NCBI RefSeq assembly: GCF_019393635.1
Contig: NC_057862.1
Span: 264,816,441 to 264,880,440, forward strand
DNA length: 64,000 bases
DNA from: Dromiciops gliroides
Taxonomy: Eukaryota > Chordata > Mammalia > Microbiotheria > Microbiotheriidae
Direction of reading: 5' to 3'
The position numbers and the translations under genes are program-made. Below are positions 1-10,789 of the stretch, one piece after another. Below the pieces are notes generated by a model that saw only the letters and a list, made by a program, of their open reading frames with translations, was not told the origin of the DNA and searched no databases. Position 1 is the stretch's first letter. Each line of letters begins with the position of its first letter.

Positions 1-326
1 ACTATGTGTCAAGAAATGTACTAGAATATACCAGAAAATACACAAGTTTTTTAAATGGGAGTGAAATGAAATCTTGCTCAGCCAAAGGAGAAGGCCAAAT
101 CTTACCAAAGGGTAAGTTCCCTGTAGTCTCTAGGGAGTCAAGTAAGGGAAAGGTTAAGTAGTAAGCTTTCCCGACACATCTGAAAGTCTTTCTCTTTCTT
201 CTCCCTGGAGATGGTCATAAAGAGAGTACAGAACCACAAGTGTATTTCTCTTGAAGCAATAAAGAATGTCTCTCTTCTCTAAAGCTCCTGAAACAATCAG
301 GAACAAACATCCCACTTACCCTTTAT

Positions 327-327
<1 letters not shown>

Positions 328-369
<42 letters not shown>
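328..369. repeat. (CA)n microsatellite
   Basis: About 21 uninterrupted CA units just upstream of the first half-L1 copy. The long TH/CV open frames here are repeat translations, not genes. Confidence 0.97.
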
Positions 370-370
<1 letters not shown>

Positions 371-454
371 TTTCTCTCTTTACCAATTGGGAGAATCTGG
401 GAGGAAGGACAAGGGAGGGGTGAGAAATCCTTATTAGGTTTTTCAAAGATTTGT

Positions 455-2505
455 TGTTGGGTTTTTTTACATTCATTTTCATAAGATTTAGAATTCCAAA
501 TTTTTCTCCTTCTCTCCCTTTCCTCCCTCCTCCACAAGATAGCAACCAATCTGATATAGGTTCTATAATCCACAAGTGCTCTTTTTTTTAAGTCTGTGTT
601 CAATCAATATCGGTTCTTTCTCTGGAGGTGGATAGTATGCTTCATCATTAGCCCTTTGCATTTGCTTCTGACTGTCCCCTTCCTGAATCTGCCTTCCCTT
701 CTCTTTCCCCTCCTATTTTCCTTCAGGGTTAGATAGATTACTCCACCCAATTGGGTAAGTGTGTTAATCCCTCCTTGAGGCAACTCCGATGATATTAAGG
801 TCTTTGAGCCTATTCTAATGAGTGTAAAGTTCATTTACTGCCCTGCTCTTCTCCCATCTCTTCCCCCACTCCATAGGCCCTTTCCTGTTTCTTTCATGTG
901 GGATTTCACCCCATTCTACCTCTTCCCTTCCCCCTCCCCCAGTGCATTCCTCTCATTCCTCAATTTTACCTTAAAGATGTCATCATGGGGCAGCTAGGTG
1001 ACACAGTGGACAAAGCATCCACCCTGGACCCAGGAGGATCCCAGCCTCAATCTGGCCTCAGACACAAGACAACTCCATTGTACTACCCCAGGCATGTCAC
1101 CCAACTCCAGCTTTTTATGGTTCTCTAGGGCCTTGTATTTGAAAGTCAAATTTTCCATTCAGTTCAGGTCTTTTCATCATGAATACCTGAAAGTCCTTTT
1201 TTTCATTGAAGTCCCATTTTTTCCTCTGAAAGAGGAAAAACATATACAGGTGTCCTGTATTGGTGATTCTTGGTTGTAATTCTAATGCCTTTGCCCTCTG
1301 GAATATCATATTCCATGCTCTCTTATCCTTTAATGTAGAAGCTGCTAGATCTTATGCTATCCTGACTGGGGATCCACAGCACTATAATTATTTCTTTCCA
1401 GATGCTTGCAATATTTTCTCCTTGACCTGGGAATTCTGGAATTTGGCTATAATATTCCTGGGAGTTTTCCTTCTGGCGTCTCTTTCAAGAGGTGATCAGT
1501 GGATTCTTTCAATTTCTATTTTACCTTCTGCTTCTATAATATCAGGGCAATTTTCCCTGACAATTTCTTGGAAGATGATGTCTAAGTTCTTTCCTTATCA
1601 TGGTTTTCAGGTAGTCCAATAATTTTCAAATGATCTCTCCTAGACCTATTTTCCAGGTCAGAAGTTTTTCCAAGAAGATATTTCACATTGCCCTCTATTT
1701 TTTTTATTAATTTGGATTTGCTTTATTGTGTCTTGGTTTCTCATAAAGTCACTAGCTTTGGGGGCAGCTAGGTGGCGCAGTGGATAGAGCACCGGCCCTG
1801 GAGTCAGGAGTACCTGAGTTCAAATCCGGCCTCAGACACTTAATACTTACTAGCTGTGTGACCCTGGGCAAGTCACTTAACCCCAATTGCCTCACTAAAA
1901 AAAAAAAAAAAAAGTCACTAGCTTCCATTTGTTTAATCCTATTTCTTAGGCAATTATTTTCTTGAGAGAGCTTTTATACCTCCTTTTCCATTTGGCTTTT
2001 CAAGCTGTTGACATTTTTCTCATGTCTTTACTAGATCACCCTCATTTCTCTTTCCATTTTTTCCTCTACCTCTCTAACTTTATCTTCAAAATCCTTTTTG
2101 AGTGCCTCTATGGACTGAGACCAATTCATACTTTTTTGGAAGCTTTAGATATAGGGGGCCTGACATTGATTTCCTCTTCTGAGGATGCACTTCAATCCTC
2201 CTCGTTACTAAAGAAATTTTCTATGGTCCTCGCCTTTCTCTGTCTGCTCATCTTGCCTTTCTTTTACTTGACTTTGAACTCCTTAAAGTGGGGCACTGTT
2301 TCCAGGCTGTACTGTCCCAAGCCCTAAGGGGTCCCAGGTGGTATGATTTAAGGAGGGGCAGATTCTTCAATCACCTGACCTGTGCTCTGGTTTGTAGATA
2401 ACCCCAGGCCAAATTGCTAATTAACTAGATAGGAGAATTTTTTCTTTTTCTCTGGCAAGGCCTTCCTGGGACTGGATCTGTGTCAGCATGACTATAGGAT
2501 TCGGT
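455..2505 (-). mobile_element. Half-L1 (HAL1-like) copy, ORF1 broken, 5' part at right
   Basis: This copy reads on the minus strand. Its 3' end is the T-rich stretch near 455-500, which matches the 3' ends of the copies at 22.4 and 40.3 kb. A pyrimidine-rich 3' region follows (640-980), then a SINE-derived segment (about 990-1110), then ORF1 pieces (about 1130-2270). The ORF1 pieces show the L1 ORF1p coiled-coil and RRM order seen in the sister copies, with stops and frameshifts. A 5' UTR remnant reaches about 2500. No ORF2 reverse transcriptase lies between ORF1 and the 3' region. A younger SINE at 1759-1910 interrupts ORF1. The family name is inferred from this layout. Confidence 0.75.
1759..1910 (+). 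mobile_element. tRNA-derived marsupial SINE with target duplication
   Basis: Full-length SINE with a tRNA-like head (A-box region TAGGTGGCGCAGTGG, B-box region GTTCAAATCC) and a 3' oligo-A tail. It is flanked by the 14-bp duplication AAAGTCACTAGCTT at 1745-1758 and 1911-1924. The target is half-L1 ORF1, so the SINE is younger than that copy. Confidence 0.95.
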
Positions 2506-2800
2506 TTTTCATGGATTTGTAACAAATTTGGCATATACTTAGGGACAATGCTCTTTCAGCATCTCTTTGGACCCAGAAACCCTTTTGTCTCTGATGACTG
2601 CTTTATAAGAAGGCTGTAAAACTGCCTGAGTTCTTTACACTGTGGCTATTGGGAAATCAATCAGATGTTAGGTAGGAAGTGGGGAGTGGAATTTGTGTGT
2701 TTATTTGGGAAATAAGCAGGAGAATAAAAATCTTTAGATAGATACTGTGGTTCAAGGTTGGGAAGGGAGGGAAACTGAGGGCTCAAGTGAAGAAGCACCA
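2506..2800. other. Unassigned non-coding sequence 5' of the JH cluster
   Basis: No repeat or gene is recognised. A heptamer-like CACTGTG at 2638-2644 has no nonamer at 12 or 23 bp and no J or D reading frame beside it. No D segment could be supported. Confidence 0.5.
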
Positions 2801-2807
2801 CACTGTG

Positions 2808-2843
2808 ATTATGCTTAGGGGACCACTGTGACTGTTTCTTCAA
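2808..2843 (+). pseudogene. JH pseudogene (lost Trp, in-frame stop)
   Basis: The reading frame ends in GTTVTVSS followed by an intact splice donor (A|GTGAGT at 2844), the signature of a heavy-chain J segment. A perfect heptamer CACTGTG lies directly upstream (2801-2807). The segment is defective: the tryptophan of the WGxG motif is missing and a TAG stop (2816-2818) sits where the Gln/Lys codon should be. No good nonamer is found 22-24 bp upstream. It lies 1.1 kb from the nearest usable JH. It is called a pseudogene because both the coding motif and half of the recombination signal are lost. Confidence 0.8.
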
Positions 2844-3461
2844 GTGAGTGCTCTTCTCACAGCTACATGTTCACAGCTATATGTTCAGCTTCATTTGGGG
2901 GTTTTCTAGGTGAAAGGTCTTCTCTTATTGGTTTCATAGGGAAGAATTAAGGTAGAAAGGAAATAATTAGGCAGGAATGCCTCATTATTCTTTTTAATGC
3001 ATTTAATGCAAACATCTGCATCAGATCCTACTCAATTTCCATTGAATTCCCATTGGCAACATTGGCATTTTCCAAATCTTCCCAAGCTTTTAACCCCATT
3101 GGTTTCAAAATCAATGGAGTCTTTGGGGTCAGACTGAGTGGTCCCTGGGCCCCAACTTCATTATTGGATTTTCCTCACAGATCTAAAGATTTTTTCCTTT
3201 AAATAATAAAAGAGGGGGCCACATAGTCCTAAAGAAGATTAAAGAAGCTAACATGTGAGAAGAGACCCTAACAAAACTAGCTCTCATGGAAAATTATAAC
3301 TGAATAACTTCAGGAGGGAGCATGACTATTGCCGGTCTTTCTCCAATGAGAATGGGAAGCTCTGATGGGACAATACAATATCTGGTTGGAAATCTTGGCC
3401 ATATTAATCTGAGAGCTAATAGAAAGGGTTATGTCTGGCAAGGGGTGGTGATAAGACCCTG
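2844..3461. other. JH cluster spacer, no feature seen
   Basis: Between the JH pseudogene and the next candidate remnant I see no repeat, J frame or recombination signal that I can support. Confidence 0.4.
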
Positions 3462-3468
3462 CACTGAT

Positions 3469-3502
3469 AATTTGGGATACTAGAGCCAATCAGTCTTCTC
3501 AG
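3469..3502 (+). pseudogene. Possible degenerate JH remnant
   Basis: A heptamer-like CACTGAT (3462-3468) precedes a short stretch with a TTTGGG (FG) start and an end AGTCTTCTCAG|GTATGA, which resembles the VTVSS-donor end of a JH. The middle does not keep the GxGT frame. A GGGTTATGT nonamer-like block (3427-3435) lies 26 bp away rather than 23. The position within the JH cluster supports it; the sequence match alone is weak. Confidence 0.35.
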
Positions 3503-3945
3503 GTATGAATGCTCTTTATGTGTCTTCCTTATGGTCTCCAAGTCAGGGCAGGCACTATTATTTGACTTGTGACTTAGTTCTCAGACAAATCTGTCTATAG
3601 AGGGTCCATTAGGCTGTAAGTGAGAAGTAGTTAGTCAGAGAAGAGAAATAAAAATCTATAAGCAACTCAGTCCTAGAAAGCCAGATCTGAGAACATGATC
3701 TATGTATCTTATTGTGATCACATCTGGGCTTATTTGTCATCCATGGGCCTGTTTGAAAGCTTCTTTGATTTCTATCTTGGAAATTACCAAATGATCAATG
3801 GACCAACACTTCTCACTCTAAGAATCCAACAAAGCCTAATATGTTGGTATCCTTCTAGACAACCAACCTATCTTCCAATTTGGCTGACTAAACAGGAGCT
3901 GAGATACCAATCTCAGAAAGGGTCTGAGCCAGAGTCAGAGGGCCA

Positions 3946-3984
3946 GGTTTTTGTACACCTACTGAAGGGACTCAAATTAATGTG
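3946..3984 (+). promoter_or_regulatory. JH 23-bp-spacer recombination signal (first usable JH)
   Basis: Nonamer GGTTTTTGT (3946-3954, reverse complement of the ACAAAAACC consensus), a spacer of exactly 23 bp, then heptamer TAATGTG (3978-3984). Read outward from the coding end the heptamer is CACATTA: the essential CAC is kept, the outer four bases are not consensus. Confidence 0.9.
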
Positions 3985-4032
3985 ATTACTTTGACTACTG
4001 GGGCAAAGGAACCTTCGTGACTGTCTCCTCAG
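3985..4032 (+). CDS. IGHJ: IGHJ segment, apparently functional
   Basis: Encodes YFDYWGKGTFVTVSS. The conserved WGxG motif (TGG at 3999-4001) and VTVSS framework-4 end are intact. The donor G|GTAAGT at 4033 leaves one base (phase 1), which matches the two leading bases of IGHM CH1. In a rearranged gene it supplies the end of CDR3 and framework 4 of the heavy-chain variable domain. The start is set by the heptamer. All RSS, coding and splice parts are in place, so it should be usable. Confidence 0.94.
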
Positions 4033-4283
4033 GTAAGTCATTCCAACAACTTTCTCTGGCTTATTATTGCATTTTTAACTGAAATTTGGGGAAGAAATCA
4101 GGAGTTTCAGAGTTTGACAAACAGAGGGTCCAAGGCTACTACCAGTGAGAGGTCATATGTCTGGGCAAGAAACTTCTCTCCTTATCCAGTCACCCTTCAC
4201 CCATCTTCTGGGATTGCTTCTATCTGGGGGCTCTCCTTAAGACTTTAACTTAGAAAAACCCTGTGATCACAGAGATATAAGTC

Positions 4284-4322
4284 AATTATTGCTTGGGAAC
4301 TAGGCTGACTTATCTTAATGTG
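4284..4322 (+). promoter_or_regulatory. JH recombination signal (second usable JH), weak nonamer
   Basis: Heptamer TAATGTG (4316-4322) is identical to that of the upstream JH. At a 23-bp spacing the nonamer position holds AATTATTGC, only about 5 of 9 matches to GGTTTTTGT. The signal may therefore be weaker than that at 3946. Confidence 0.7.
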
Positions 4323-4373
4323 ACAACTGGTTCGACCTGTGGGGCACAGGGACTATGGTGACTGTCTCCTCAG
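4323..4373 (+). CDS. IGHJ: IGHJ segment, apparently functional, J proximal to C
   Basis: Encodes NWFDLWGTGTMVTVSS with intact WGxG (TGG at 4340-4342) and donor G|GTGAGT at 4374, phase 1, compatible with CH1. It is the last J before the J-C intron and lies about 290 bp after the other usable JH. The coding part and donor are intact. The recombination signal has a consensus CAC but a poor nonamer, so relative use may be lower (inference). Confidence 0.93.
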
Positions 4374-5960
4374 GTGAGTCATCCTAGCTTCTCATTCTAG
4401 ACTTGCTACAGTATTTTCACTGTTTTGGGAGAAAATTTGAGGCAATTTGATGCTTAAGAAAAGAGAATATGTCCTGCCTCTAAAATCTAATAGGGGAGTG
4501 CTTCTGAATGTCTTAGAAAAGTCCCTGGTCTCTTTGGTCTCAGAGGAAACTGTCTGGGATTGTCCTGGAGATAACTTAATTTCTTAAACAGTGGTCTTGA
4601 GACTCAGAGCAAGGCTTTAGGACTCTAATGGATTCTAGGTGTTTCAGTTAGTATCTCATATTTTGGAAAGTTTCTTGGCTGGGTTGATGTTTTACGTTAG
4701 AAGTTGGAATGGAATTTTTATCTGGAGACAAGACCAGCAGGGCTGACCTTAGTCAGAATGCCCAGAGAAGTGGCTTGATTATTTGTAAAACAACCTAGTA
4801 AGAACTAGAGGAATTTTCCAAGAAGAGACAATTCTCTCAGATCCCATTTATCTCCCAAGTTTCTGTGGACAGACACAGGTTCTCAGAAACCTGCTGTGAA
4901 CAAGGTTCAATTCTGAAGCCTTTTTTATTCTGCTCATAAATGTAGGGTTCTCTAGAATATTTAGAGGACTATTCTCTAGAAGTTGCATTCTAAAGGACAG
5001 ACTAGGACAGGAGAGTAGATGACAGGGGGAAGTTGTGATATGGACAAGGACAGACAGAGAATGATTTGGAAATGTAGCAGTTTCTGCCAGTTTCCTAAAT
5101 ATATCAAGTGCTTGAGGTTTTGTACAGAGGATTTGGTCAGAGATAAATACAGGATTTATGTGCAGATACTAGTGCAATAAAATCATAGTAAATATTGAAT
5201 ATTGTTCCGATATAGTGTTCCCAGTAGAGTCACCATGTATGTAATATATAAATTGTGTAAAATTATAACACTATATATCTGTGTATATGCATATAGATGG
5301 ATTTATATAGATTACATATAGTATTATATAAAATATACTACATATTCAAACATAGAGCAAACATAGCAAGCATGTATATGTATGTATATATGTAAATATA
5401 CACATATATTTATACATTCATGCATATATCAAAATGCCAAAAAGACTAGTGGAGAAGTTGAGAGAGAATATTGTAAAAGTTTATTTTGATTTAGTAAAAG
5501 ACAATTGGAGTAATTTTCCTGCTGGATCAAGCTGAAGGCGACCAGTGAAAGAGAATCAAGTCTCTAAATTAGAAATGACAAGTTAGACTGAGGGAAAAAC
5601 CATAAACTCCTTCTCCACTTCAGGCAACTGAGAAATTGTTTTCCTAGGAGTTGCTAGCTTCTTTTATTTGTTTCTGTATAAAGTGGTTGAACAGTTAATC
5701 TCTTGTTTCTTTTTTACTTTAATTAAAAGAGAGAACTTAAGTATGAAATATTCCCTATAGAAATAGGAAATGTTCCTTACAGAATAGGCCAAGAGAATGT
5801 AGAGATTGTTCGAAGAATATCTTAAATCAAATCTGAGAGTGCCTAAAACTATTACCATTCAATATTAAATTTTAGATCATTCTTTTGGGAGTTACAAGTA
5901 ATTTCTTTTAGCTATGTTTTCCATACAAAAATAACCAAACATAAATTAAATTAAATACTT
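4374..5960 (+). other. 5' part of the J-C intron, including an AT-rich tract
   Basis: No gene or clear repeat is seen in 4374-5200. From about 5200 to 5430 the sequence is a TA/TG-rich run, a plausible 5' matrix-attachment flank of the enhancer by position and composition only. Confidence 0.5.
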
Positions 5961-6215
5961 CCAGGTAGAACCAAGATGGCACCCACTCAGTGTCTGGCCT
6001 CAGGTACCAGATGGTGCTCAGGGGTCTGGAAAACAGGTGGCAGGAAACTGGCCACATCTTGAGTCTATTCTAGGGAAAAAAAAAAAAAAGCATGATTCAT
6101 TTCAACATTTCGGTTGACAGGAAGTAGTTTTTAACCAGTTTGCATAGTCCAAAATATCTGAAAAATGTTCCACTGAGACAAACAACACCTGGGTAATTTG
6201 CATTTTTTTTCTTTG
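5961..6215 (+). promoter_or_regulatory. Emu intronic enhancer core
   Basis: Motifs run in the order known for the mouse and human IgH intronic enhancer. There is a YY1/muE1-like CCAAGATGGC (5971-5980), an E-box with Ets-like neighbour ACAGGTGGCAGGAAA (6034-6048), a GGCCACATCTT block (6050-6060), and a muE4 E-box joined to an octamer, ACACCTGGGTAATTTGCAT (6185-6203). The last block is nearly identical to the mouse enhancer as I recall it. It sits in the expected place between the last JH and Smu. Emu acts in B cells to open the locus for recombination and to drive germline and rearranged mu transcription. Conservation is seen; activity is inferred. Confidence 0.9.
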
Positions 6216-7940
6216 TTTAATGGCAAGGAAGGTACTGAACATTTGGAGAGTAATATTTAATTCTTTCGATTTTTTTATTTTTTCAGCCATCATTTTTCAC
6301 TCTGAGATTGTTTTAGCTTTGAAAGAAGCAGTTAAAAAATTTAGCAATTCAAATTTATATCATGATTTGCTAATGCAGCTATCATATTTTTCATTTGGTT
6401 GATTTCTGTTTTAAATAATCCATTTTTAACCATTTCAACTTCAAATATTATCTTTAGATTTTACTCAGTTTTTAGGATTTCCCATTAGAGATTAAGTAAT
6501 ATCCATTTTGAAAACTTAATATCATTAAATGAAGGACACAATTGGCATAGAATTTGAGGATTTTTAAAAATTAAAAATGTTAGAGTAAAAAAGTAAAAAA
6601 CCCAAAGCTGAAAATGGCAAATCAAATTTTATAACCAAAAAGTGTAGATTGTAACAAATATATTTAATTTTAAGAAAATACTAAAACTAAGAGTTTTCTT
6701 GATAATAACAAAACAGGCTTTTTTTTACCCGGAGAACCAAACTCTTCCAAAGGCAATAAGTTTATTAGCCCTCAGGGCAGGTATAATTTGTTCTTGGTCA
6801 TGCCAGCCCTCCACTGGGAGGTTCAAAGTAAAATTTTAACCATCAAATACCAACAAAAGCACTGGTTATAAAATGGGATCAGATGGACCCCTTGAATGCC
6901 AAGAGACTCAGCTTCCAATAACAGTAACAGGTCATCGAATAGGTAAGAAAGCAACTTTGAGTGCTGCCCACTTTATTCTATATTTAGTCTTGTACTTGAT
7001 GTCAGTTACTTTTTCTTCATTTAAAATAAAATATTTTTATTTTATGCACAAATAAAGTAGAATTTTAATTCATTTCAATAAACATTTATTGAGTACCTGC
7101 TTATAAAATAAGTACATAGTAGGTACAATTTATAAGGAGGATATCTGCTAATCTCCCTTTATTAAACAGTTGAAAGATCATGTGAATTTTTTCTGAATTA
7201 TATACTAACTAGAAATTGTTATGAGCTAAATACATTATTTTCAACAGTGTTTATATTTATAAGTTAAATTATGCACGAATGTTTCTATGACCAATCTTTT
7301 TAAAGTACATTATTATGTTTTTGTTAAAGTAGCATTACTTTTAAATAGCACTTCAGCATATTTAGATAATGCATATTTTCTGTATTCTATGAAATCATTT
7401 CATTGGATACAAATTATTCATTTTAAATTACAAAATGTGAAATTTGAGCCTCTAAGTTAATATTCCACCACAGATGTGGCTGACAGTCTTTGCCTAAGGA
7501 GAGAGCATCTCCAATTATTTCTTTATGCATATAAATATTGTTCATTAACATTATAAATTATAAATCATTGTAGGATTTGCAACATGTTGAGAATATTTCA
7601 GTTCAAATGAGAATTGTTATGCTTATTTTGGAAAGTTACCTAGAGTGATAGTCACCCTGTGATGGGGTATGTAGCTGCTATGGCCTCAGGAGTCTGGATG
7701 TGGACAGGTGGAAGTGAGAATAAAGACATGCTGGTTAATGCTAGGCTGCAGGATTTAAGAGGGAAGAGCTAGAATGGGAATGGAATTGACAAAGGGTAGA
7801 ATGAGAAACCTGAGGTTGGGGTGATTATATGGAATTGGTATGAGAGGACCCTGTGGGGTTTTGCTGACATAATCCCCAGAAGATTATTTATATTTACCTC
7901 CTTTCCTTCTTCCCCAAACACCCCAAATGACCTGACTACA
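6216..7940 (+). promoter_or_regulatory. AT-rich flank of Emu, putative 3' matrix-attachment region
   Basis: Long AT-rich sequence with many ATTTA and AAATTA runs. It includes AATATATTT (6657-6665), the core-unwinding motif known from the mouse Emu 3' MAR. No gene is seen. The last 250 bp grade into the switch region. The MAR call rests on composition, motif and position. Confidence 0.6.
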
Positions 7941-8709
7941 AGGGTTAGTCTGTGCTGAGCTAAATTGAGCTGAGCTGGGTTGAGATGAAGTGAGGTGAGA
8001 CTTGTCCGCCCTACTGATCTGAGGGGAGAGAAGTGAAGCTGTGGATTGAATGTGGCTGAGACTAGTTTATGCTTACTTTTTTACTAAGCTTCCAATGTGC
8101 AACTAGATAGATATAGGCTAGAACCGGAGTTTAACCCTAACTAAGGCTGAAACAGAGATGAGATTCAGATGAAACTGGGGCTAGGGTTGGAACTGAGATG
8201 GAACTCAGGATAAATTAGAGTTTGGGTTGAACTAGGGATACAGCTGGAGCTGAGCTAGAACTGGGGCTGAACTAGAGCCAAGGTTGAAATAGATGTACAG
8301 GCAAATGCTGGAGCTGAGACTGGGGCTGATCTACAGTTGGAGCTGGAACTGATCTAGAGTTAGGACTGAGGCTAGAACAGGGGCTGGAGCTGAGGCTGTA
8401 GTCAAGACTAGAGCAGGGGCTGAAATAGAACTGGGATTGAGTCTGGGGCTGAGCTAGACCTGGGGATGGGGCTGAGCTAGAGACAGGACTGAGTGGGAGC
8501 TAGAGCTCCTACTGAGGGTGTCTTGGAGCTGAGGCTGAACCAGAGCTAGAGCTGGCTAGAAATGGGGTTAGGAATGAGCTAGGGCTAGAGCTGGATCTGG
8601 TTGAGCTGGAGTTAAGGTTGGAGCTAAGCTACTGGGGCTGGGGCTGAGCTAGAACTGGGTTTGGAATTGAGCTAGAGCTGGGGCTGGGACTGAGCTGGAG
8701 CTGAGTCTG

Positions 8710-8762
8710 AACTGGTGCTGGTGCTGGTGCTGGTGCTGGGACTGGTGCTAGTGCTGGTGCTG
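8710..8762 (+). repeat. GGTGCT hexamer run inside Smu
   Basis: Repeated GGTGCT/GGTGCTA units replace the GAGCT pattern for about 50 bp, a local slippage expansion within the switch array. Confidence 0.85.
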
Positions 8763-9623
8763 GGGCTGAGGCTGAGCTAGAGCTGGGGCTGAGGCTGAGG
8801 CTGAGCTGGGGCTGGGGCTGAGCTAGAGCTGGGGCTGAGCTAGAGACAGGATTGAGTGGGAGCTAGAGCTCCTACTGAGGGTGTCTTGGAGCTGAGGCTG
8901 AACCAGAGCTGAAATAGAACTGGGGTTGAGTCTAGAGCTAGACCTGGGGCTGGGGCTAGGGCTGGGGCTGGGACTGGGGCTGGGGCTGGGGCTGAAGCTG
9001 AGGCTGAGCTAGAGCTGGGGCTGAGGCTGAGGCTGAGCTGGGGCTGGGGCTGAGCTGGGGCTGGGGCTGAGGCTGAGCTGGGGCTGGGGCTGGGGCTGGG
9101 GCTGAGCTGGGGCTGAGCTAGAGACAGGACTGAGTGGGAGCTAGAGCTCCTACTGAGGGTGTCTTGGAGCTGAGGCTGAACCAGAGCTAGAGCTGGCTAG
9201 AAATGGGGCTAGAAATGAGCTAGGGCTAGAGCTAGATCTGGTTGAGCTGGAGTTGAGGTTGGAGCTAAACTGCTGGGACTGAGCTAGAACTGGGTTTGGA
9301 ATTGAGCTAGAGCTGGTGCTGGGACTGAGCTGGAGCTGAGTCTGAACTGGTGCTGGGACTGGTGCTGGGGCTGGGGCTGAGCTGGGGCTGGGGCTGGGGC
9401 TGAGCTGGGGCTGGGGCTGAGGCTGAGCTGGGGCTGGGGCTGAGCTGGGGCTGAGGCTGAGGCTGAGCTGGGGCTGGGGCTGAGGCTGAGCTGGGGCTGA
9501 GCCTGAGCTAGAGCTGGGGCTGAGCTAGAGACAGGACTGAGTGGGAGCTAGAGCTCCTACTGAGGGTGTCTTGGAGCTGAGGCTGAACCAGAGCTGGAGC
9601 TGGCTAGAAATGGGGCTAGGAAT

Positions 9624-10310
9624 GAGCTAGGGCTAGAGCTGTATCTGGTTGAGGTTGGAGCTAAGCTACTGGGGCTAGGGCTGAGCTAGAACTGGGTTTG
9701 GAATTGAGCTAGAGCTGGGGCTGGGGCTGCACTGGAGTTGAGTCTGAACTGGGGCTGAGGCTGGGACTGGGGCTGGGACTGGGGCTGGGGCCGAGGCCGA
9801 GCTAGAGCTAGAGCTCGGGCTGAGGCTGAGGCTGAGCTGCGGCTGGGGCTGGGGCTGAGCTAGAGCTGGGGCTGAGGCTGAGCTGGGGCTGGGGCTGGGG
9901 CTGAGCTAGAGCTGGGGCTGAGCTAGAGCTGAGGCTGGGGCTGGGGCTGGGACTGGGGCTGAGCTAGGGCTAGAGCTGTATCTGGTTGAGGTTGGAGCTA
10001 AGCTACTGGGGCTAGGGCTGAGCTAGAACTGGGTTTGGAATTGAGCTAGAGCTGGGGCTGGGGCTGCACTGGAGTTGAGTCTGAACTGGGGCTGAGGCTG
10101 GGACTGGGGCTGGGACTGGGGCTGGGGCCGAGGCCGAGCTAGAGCTAGAGCTCGGGCTGAGGCTGAGGCTGAGCTGCGGCTGGGGCTGGGGCTGAGCTAG
10201 AGCTGGGGCTGAGGCTGAGCTGGGGCTGGGGCTGGGGCTGAGCTAGAGCTGGGGCTGAGCTAGAGCTGAGGCTGGGGCTGGGGCTGGGACTGGGGCTGAG
10301 CTAGGGCTGG
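9624..10310 (+). repeat. Exact 337-bp tandem duplication in Smu
   Basis: The block containing GTATCTGGTTGAGG begins at 9641 and again at 9978. I compared the two copies line by line and found no difference across the unit; they diverge only after GAGCTAGGGCT near 10310. This is either a recent unequal exchange or an assembly duplication. Confidence 0.9.
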
Positions 10311-10789
10311 AGCTGAGCCAGAGACAGAACTGAGTGGGAGCTAGAGCTGAATAGGAACTGGAGCTGGGGTACAGCTTCTGAGGGTGTGCTGGTGCTAGGG
10401 CAAATTAGAGCTAGAGCTAGAGATGTGAATGAACTAGAGACATAGATGGGGGCAGACAAGACTAGGGCCACTGGAGTTGGGCCTATAGTTGAGCTAGAAA
10501 TAGAGGTGCAACTGGAGCTAAAATGATTCTGAATCTGTTGGAACTGGAGCCAAGCTAGAACTTGGTCTGGGGCTCATTCTGAGTTGAAAACAGTTAAGTC
10601 TAACTTGGAGCTAGAGGTCTCACTCACTGAGTTTATGCTGGAGGTGGAGCTGCAGCTGAAGCCAGAGATGGGACCAGGCTAAAATTGGGACCAAGGAATA
10701 AGTAGAGCCGGGGATAAAGCTAAGGATGAGCTATAGCCAGGGCTTTGCAGAAGAGCTAGAACAAGAACCGAGGTTTGGCTGGGGCTAGT

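Noticed and set aside
266-603. Open frames with long His-Thr or Cys-Val runs on both strands
   Set aside because: They are translations of a CA microsatellite and have no other coding features. The same applies at 54892-55228.
2638-2644. Perfect CACTGTG heptamer upstream of the JH cluster
   Set aside because: No nonamer at 12 or 23 bp and no J or D coding sequence next to it. A 7-mer occurs by chance often.
2506-3940. D segments near the JHs
   Set aside because: No short core flanked on both sides by 12-bp-spacer signals was found.
3695-3985. 96-codon open frame ending at the first usable JH
   Set aside because: It runs through the recombination signal, has no start context or protein motif, and ends at the heptamer by chance.
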